Source: Ruminococcus sp. (lineage in GTDB: Bacteria; Bacillota; Clostridia; Oscillospirales; Ruminococcaceae). Taken from it: a stretch of DNA of 9,441 nt. The stretch is taken from NCBI GenBank assembly GCA_024697705.1, contig JAILFF010000264.1, positions 1-9,441 on the forward strand. The letters run 5' to 3'. Made by a program: the position numbers and the translations under genes. Positions 5,981-9,441 of this stretch are shown piece by piece (within the stretch, counting starts at the first letter, position 1; each line of letters opens with the position of its first letter). The notes under the pieces are model-generated. The model had not been told where the DNA came from. It ran no database searches and saw nothing but the letters and a program-made list of their open reading frames with translations.

Positions 5981-6021
5981 AAAACAACCGCAGAGGTTTT
6001 GTGTGCCTCTGCGGTCTTTTT
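5979..6021 (-). terminator. Bidirectional intrinsic terminator between cheW2 and the lysozyme gene
   Basis: A perfect 10-bp stem, ACCGCAGAGG (5987-5996) with CCTCTGCGGT (6006-6015), and a 9-base loop. On the minus strand it is followed by TGTTTTTT, and it starts about 14 bases after the lysozyme stop. On the plus strand it is followed by CTTTTT, so it can also stop che read-through. Confidence 0.92.
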
Positions 6022-6034
6022 ATAAGGTCGATTA

Positions 6035-8971
6035 TCAGCTCAGCGTGTATGCGGTGTAGGCGTTTGACGCCTTGCCCCACGTTAAGCCCGTTGATGTTCT
6101 GATGTACGCCTTCGCCTTGAATTTGTAGGACGAGCCCGCCGAAAGATTCTTGATCGTCAGTACGTTCTTCTTGTTGGAAAGCGTCTTTATCGAAACGTAT
6201 GTGTTCTTGGTAGGATTGTACAGGTAGATTCTTACGCCCGAAGCGCCGCTCGGGATAGTCCAGCTAAGCTTCACCGAGTTCGCCGTGTTGTTTATCGTCG
6301 AGATAACAGGCGTGTCGGGAACTTTCGCAACAGTCGCAAGCGAGCTGTAAGCGCCCGAGGTCTTCGACGAGCCGGTGCCGGATACCGCGCTTACCGCGAA
6401 GCTCTTGCCGTTGCCCGCACCCGTGTTTACGGTCGCGGAATTCGTCGTGCTTTCGCCGATAAGAGTATAGTTCGAGCCGCTGACCTCGTAGATGTTGTAC
6501 GAATCAGCGCCGCTGACCGCGTTCCACTGGAGCTTCACTATCGCGTTGGTGGCGATCGCTTCAAGCCCCGTCGGAGCCGCAAGCGGAGCGGTGGTCTTTA
6601 CCGAGAACGCCGTGCTTGCGCTGCCCCACTTGACCTCTGTGCCGTCGCGCATGAAAGCCTTGATCTTGAAGGTCTCCTTGCTGCCGCTCGCGATATTGAG
6701 TATCGTGTAGGTTGTCGTGTCGCCGCCGCTCAGGGTCTTGACAGACTTGTAGGTGTTGGAAGCCGCGTCGTACTTGTAAATTCTGTAACCCGAAGCCTTG
6801 TCAGCCTTCGTCCAGGTAAGCGTTATCGAACCGTTCGCATAGCTGCCCGAGGTGATCTTGGGCGTGCCGATTCCTGTACCCGAAGCCGTTACCACATTGC
6901 TCGTAGCGCCGATATAATCCTTGCCGTTCTGCACCTTGATAGCAGCCACGCAATACTGTCTTACGGCGCTGCCGCCGATCTTGATGTTGACCGCCGTGCC
7001 CGAAACCACGCCGATCTTCGTGTAATCGGTGCTGTTCTTGCGGTAGATGATGTACTTGTCGGCGTTCGGAACTGCGTTCCAGCCGAGCTTGACGCCGCCG
7101 TCGATAGCTGCCGCGGTAAGGTTCTTGACCGCAGCGGGGGCGGTGTAGGCGATAAGGTCGTCGGATATCTCGCCGAACTTCTTTTCGCCGCCGTTTGAAA
7201 TATAAGCTCTCACGGCGAATCTGAACTTGCCGCCCGCGTCGAGCGTGGTAAACGTATATCTGAGGTCGGAGCCCGCCTTTACGTCGCCCTTGACCGCATA
7301 AGCGCCTGTCTCGGGGTTCTGCATGAGAAGCTGATAGCCCGAAACGCCGTCCATCTCGTTCCATGTAACGGTGACGGTATTCGCGGTACAATTGCTGAAC
7401 ACGGGAGCCGCGCTCTTACCCGCGGAAAGATAAACGGTAACGCCGTCGGAGCGCTTTGTCTGACCCATAAGATCGAAGCCCTGAATGTAGTAGCTGTACT
7501 GTGTCTTCGAGGGGTCGAAGCTGCTGTCGGTGTAGGAGGTACCCGTGGTCTCGCCGATCTTGGTAAACTCCGTGCCGTTCTGCGTGCGGTAGATGTAGTA
7601 GCCGTCGGAAGCGGAATCGCCCGTCCATTTCAGCTTAATGCCGTCGTCCTGAAGCGCCGCGGTCAGATTGACTATCTTGCCGCTGCCCATATATATTTCC
7701 GAAGAGTAATCGCTGTATACTCTTTCGCCGTTTGCATTGGTGTAGTAGGCTCTTACGACGTAGGGATAATCGGCGTTGACCTTCTTGACGGCGTAATAGA
7801 GCTTGCTCGTCCTTGCGACGGCGTTGTAGGTGTTCTTGTCGGTGTTGTGGAGAGCTACCTCGTAGCCCTCGGCGTCCTTTACGCTGCTCCAGTAGAGCTT
7901 GCTGCCGCTGTATGTAAGACCGGTCGGCTTGGCGAGATCGACATTCTTCCTTACGCTGCCCTGACCGCCGAGATTATCGTCGCCGTAGCAGACGTTGATA
8001 TCCACGCTTACCGAGTGTATGCCGTCAACCTGCGCCGACGAAGCGAACTGCCACATATGATAAGCGCCCGTGTAAGGCGATTCGTCGCTGTAATCGGCGA
8101 GCCATACGGGATATTCGTTAGCGAGCGTGGGACCGTCAACGTCGGAGTAGAAGTAATTTCTGTAAGAATAAACGCCCGCGGTATAGCCGCCCTTTTCGAT
8201 CTCGTCGCAGAAAGCGCGGCAGAGATCGGTCTTCTGAGCCTTTGAAAGACCCGAAACATCAAGACGAGCCTGTCCGTTGCCGACCGCCTCGATATCGTAG
8301 TAAACGGGCATATCGAGGTAAACGCCGTTAAGAGCGTCGAGCACGTACTGAGCCTCCTGACGGGCTTCGTAGGAGCTTACCGCCTGCGTATAGAAGTAAA
8401 CGCCGACCTTAACGCCCGCCGCCTTCGCCTGCTGGAGGTTATACTGAAATTCGTCGTCCATTTCAAGGCTGCCCGCACTTCCCCAGCCGCGGTAGCCCAC
8501 TCTGATGATAGCGAACTCGATGCCGTCAGCCTTTACCTTGTTCCAGTCAACCCTCTTATAGGTCTGAGAGTTGCCGTTCCAGGCCTGATATTCCGAAACG
8601 TCGATACCGATGGTCTTCTTCGAGTTATCGAAGCAGGAATTATGGTAGATATAGCTGTCGGTGTATCTTATATAAGAATTGGACGAATTGAGTGTCTGTT
8701 TGGTAAGTTCGGCGCGTCTTTCCTTTTCCTCCTCGGGCATATTGCCGGGACCGCCGCCCGCGTTCCTTTCGGATTCAGCCTGCATACGCTGAGCCTTAAT
8801 GTAACCGGGGTCATAGATATCGGTCTCATGACCTGTGCTGCCGTAAGAGGTATCGGGAGCGTTCCCGCCGTAAATAAATTCGGCGCCCGAAGCTGCCACG
8901 CCCATCGAGGACAAGGTAAGTGTAAGAGCCGCGAGCAGTCCGATCGTTTTCTTCATCACGAGATAATTCAT
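6035..8971 (-). CDS. Secreted GH25 muramidase (lysozyme) with seven FnIII-like repeats
   Basis: This is a predicted extracellular peptidoglycan hydrolase of 978 residues. A signal peptide runs MKKTIGLLAALTLTL to about ASGA (residues 6-30). A charged spacer follows, then the GH25 domain (about 119-330) with GIDVSEYQ (Asp124), the catalytic-type YYDIEA (Asp226, Glu228) and VDINVCYG near its end. Seven fibronectin-III-like repeats fill 347-978, at about 347-430, 432-517, 520-610, 612-700, 702-795, 797-884 and 885-978. Odd repeats share GYxIYxYN-x-TY and a K/R-A-Y/F strand; even repeats share YxIYR and YTKIG. There is no LPXTG, SLH or transmembrane anchor, so it is probably released or bound to the wall through the FnIII repeats. 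The start is ATG 8971, 4 bases after AAAGGA; ATG 8956 is the alternative and begins the MKK signal. Substrate preference cannot be read from the sequence. Confidence 0.95.
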   Translation of the reverse strand: MNYLVMKKTIGLLAALTLTLSSMGVAASGAEFIYGGNAPDTSYGSTGHETDIYDPGYIKAQRMQAESERNAGGGPGNMPEEEKERRAELTKQTLNSSNSYIRYTDSYIYHNSCFDNSKKTIGIDVSEYQAWNGNSQTYKRVDWNKVKADGIEFAIIRVGYRGWGSAGSLEMDDEFQYNLQQAKAAGVKVGVYFYTQAVSSYEARQEAQYVLDALNGVYLDMPVYYDIEAVGNGQARLDVSGLSKAQKTDLCRAFCDEIEKGGYTAGVYSYRNYFYSDVDGPTLANEYPVWLADYSDESPYTGAYHMWQFASSAQVDGIHSVSVDINVCYGDDNLGGQGSVRKNVDLAKPTGLTYSGSKLYWSSVKDAEGYEVALHNTDKNTYNAVARTSKLYYAVKKVNADYPYVVRAYYTNANGERVYSDYSSEIYMGSGKIVNLTAALQDDGIKLKWTGDSASDGYYIYRTQNGTEFTKIGETTGTSYTDSSFDPSKTQYSYYIQGFDLMGQTKRSDGVTVYLSAGKSAAPVFSNCTANTVTVTWNEMDGVSGYQLLMQNPETGAYAVKGDVKAGSDLRYTFTTLDAGGKFRFAVRAYISNGGEKKFGEISDDLIAYTAPAAVKNLTAAAIDGGVKLGWNAVPNADKYIIYRKNSTDYTKIGVVSGTAVNIKIGGSAVRQYCVAAIKVQNGKDYIGATSNVVTASGTGIGTPKITSGSYANGSITLTWTKADKASGYRIYKYDAASNTYKSVKTLSGGDTTTYTILNIASGSKETFKIKAFMRDGTEVKWGSASTAFSVKTTAPLAAPTGLEAIATNAIVKLQWNAVSGADSYNIYEVSGSNYTLIGESTTNSATVNTGAGNGKSFAVSAVSGTGSSKTSGAYSSLATVAKVPDTPVISTINNTANSVKLSWTIPSGASGVRIYLYNPTKNTYVSIKTLSNKKNVLTIKNLSAGSSYKFKAKAYIRTSTGLTWGKASNAYTAYTLS

Positions 8972-9051
8972 TCCTTCCTTTTATATACAAAAAACAATAA
9001 ATTGTGCCATATTGTCTGCTGGCCCGGTTTATCCGGTTTTCTTCGGCTACA
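8972..9051 (-). promoter_or_regulatory. 5' untranslated leader and ribosome binding site of the lysozyme gene
   Basis: The leader is about 80 bases if transcription starts near 9051. It contains a small CCGG-ATAAA-CCGG hairpin and ends with AAAAGGAAGGA directly before ATG 8971. I found no match to a riboswitch class I know. Confidence 0.6.
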
Positions 9052-9057
9052 TCTAAC

Positions 9058-9086
9058 ATTATACAACAATTAAGTGTGTTTGTCAA
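9058..9086 (-). promoter_or_regulatory. Consensus sigma-A promoter of the lysozyme gene
   Basis: Read on the minus strand: TTGACA (9086-9081), exactly 17 bases, then TATAAT (9063-9058). Both hexamers are perfect consensus and point into the lysozyme leader. The gene is probably well expressed by the housekeeping polymerase unless a repressor acts here. Confidence 0.9.
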
Positions 9087-9196
9087 CCCGTTTTGCGGTA
9101 TTTAAGGGCTTTTCGCCTGTGAAACTTTATTGACGTTTTGGTGAAATCACAGTATTTACGGCGGTTTTTGCGCAAACTGTCCCATAATTTACATTA
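9087..9196. other. Upstream region with no gene
   Basis: AT-rich spacer between the lysozyme promoter and the terminator to its right. It has a near palindrome GTGAAATCAC (9141-9150) that could bind a regulator, but no supported gene. Confidence 0.4.
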
Positions 9197-9238
9197 TAAA
9201 AAAGAGCCGTCTGTCCGAAAAAGACAAACGGCTTTTTT
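9197..9238. terminator. Bidirectional intrinsic terminator
   Basis: Stem AGCCGTCTGTC (9205-9215) with GACAAACGGCT (9223-9233), one mismatch, and a 7-base loop. It is flanked by an A-tract on the left and T6 on the right, so it can work in both directions. It most likely ends a minus-strand transcript entering from beyond the right edge and insulates the lysozyme promoter. Confidence 0.85.
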
Positions 9239-9318
9239 CAATTCCCGCACGCGGGTAAGATACAAGGTACATTCTTTGATGTAACCGATGCGACCCGAGA
9301 GTTTCAATTCCCGCACGC
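9236..9318. CRISPR. Possible CRISPR remnant: two partial repeats
   Basis: TTTCAATTCCCGCACGC occurs at 9236-9252 and again at 9302-9318, a 66-base period. GTTTCAAT is typical of one end of many CRISPR repeats, and 66 bases fits a repeat of about 32 plus a spacer of about 34, as in type I-C arrays. CCCGCACGCGGG in copy 1 can form a short stem. The copies diverge after 17 bases, there is no third copy, and no cas gene is in view, so this is at best a degenerate array end. Confidence 0.3.
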
Positions 9319-9353
9319 AAGGAAATCAATTTTGCTCTATTTATTGGAATTTG

Positions 9354-9435
9354 TGTAGGGGCGCACCTATGTGTGCGCCCGTTTTGTGGGGTAGATGGCG
9401 CGGTTTGCGGGCGCTCACGTAGGAGCGCCCCTACA
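9354..9435. repeat. 82-bp inverted-repeat element, GGGGCGCACC type
   Basis: Arms 9354-9381 and 9408-9435 are 28 bp each. The left arm is identical to the left arm of the element after cheW2. The right arm differs at three positions, but its own hairpin stays intact: GGGCGCTC pairs with GAGCGCCC where the left arm has GGGCGCAC and GTGCGCCC. Confidence 0.9.
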
Positions 9436-9441
9436 TAATTC

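Noticed and set aside
8972..9051. Riboswitch (for example cyclic di-GMP) in the lysozyme leader
   Set aside because: The leader lacks recognisable conserved core motifs; only a small CCGG hairpin is visible.
9130..9158. Plus-strand promoter TTGACG-N17-TATTTA, giving a short RNA ending at the terminator
   Set aside because: The spacing is right but the -10 is weak, and nothing else supports a transcript there.

Overview
The window looks like part of a Gram-positive, clostridial-type chromosome, possibly an uncultured Oscillospirales or Ruminococcaceae gut bacterium (inference). Genes are GC-rich and gaps are AT-rich. Strong purine Shine-Dalgarno sites, a textbook sigma-A promoter, a secreted GH25 muramidase with fibronectin III repeats, and palindromic TGTAGGG-ended intergenic repeats all fit that guess. 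No marker gene fixes the taxonomy.

Left two thirds, plus strand: a chemotaxis cluster. It holds the 3' part of cheA (2-1474), cheW (1477-1914), cheR (2860-3714), cheB (4156-5196) and a second, divergent cheW-like gene (5203-5643). CheA and CheW form the receptor-coupled kinase core, and CheR and CheB methylate and demethylate receptors. The CheB receiver lacks its phosphoacceptor Asp while its esterase triad is intact. The second CheW lacks the usual NLRG motif. Both suggest altered adaptation or coupling.

Right third, minus strand: one large secreted GH25 lysozyme (6035-8971) with seven FnIII-like repeats that alternate between two subtypes. It has a perfect TTGACA-N17-TATAAT promoter (9058-9086), and a terminator (5979-6021) shared with the convergent che genes.

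The gaps are unusually structured. (1) The 945-bp cheW-cheR gap holds two diverged copies of a ~269-bp element (1979-2289 and 2319-2586). Each carries seven copies of a short word in the same order, orientation and spacing, but the word itself differs between the copies. (2) Seven-base AAAGATA tracts start at the stop codons of cheW, cheR and cheW2; inverted TATCTTT tracts close two of the gaps. The tracts encode the C-termini of CheW and CheR. (3) Palindromic elements with TGTAGGG/CCCTACA ends lie in the cheR-cheB gap, after cheW2 and at the right edge. (4) Two 17-base CRISPR-like repeats 66 bp apart lie at 9236-9318. No transposase or cas gene is present in the window.
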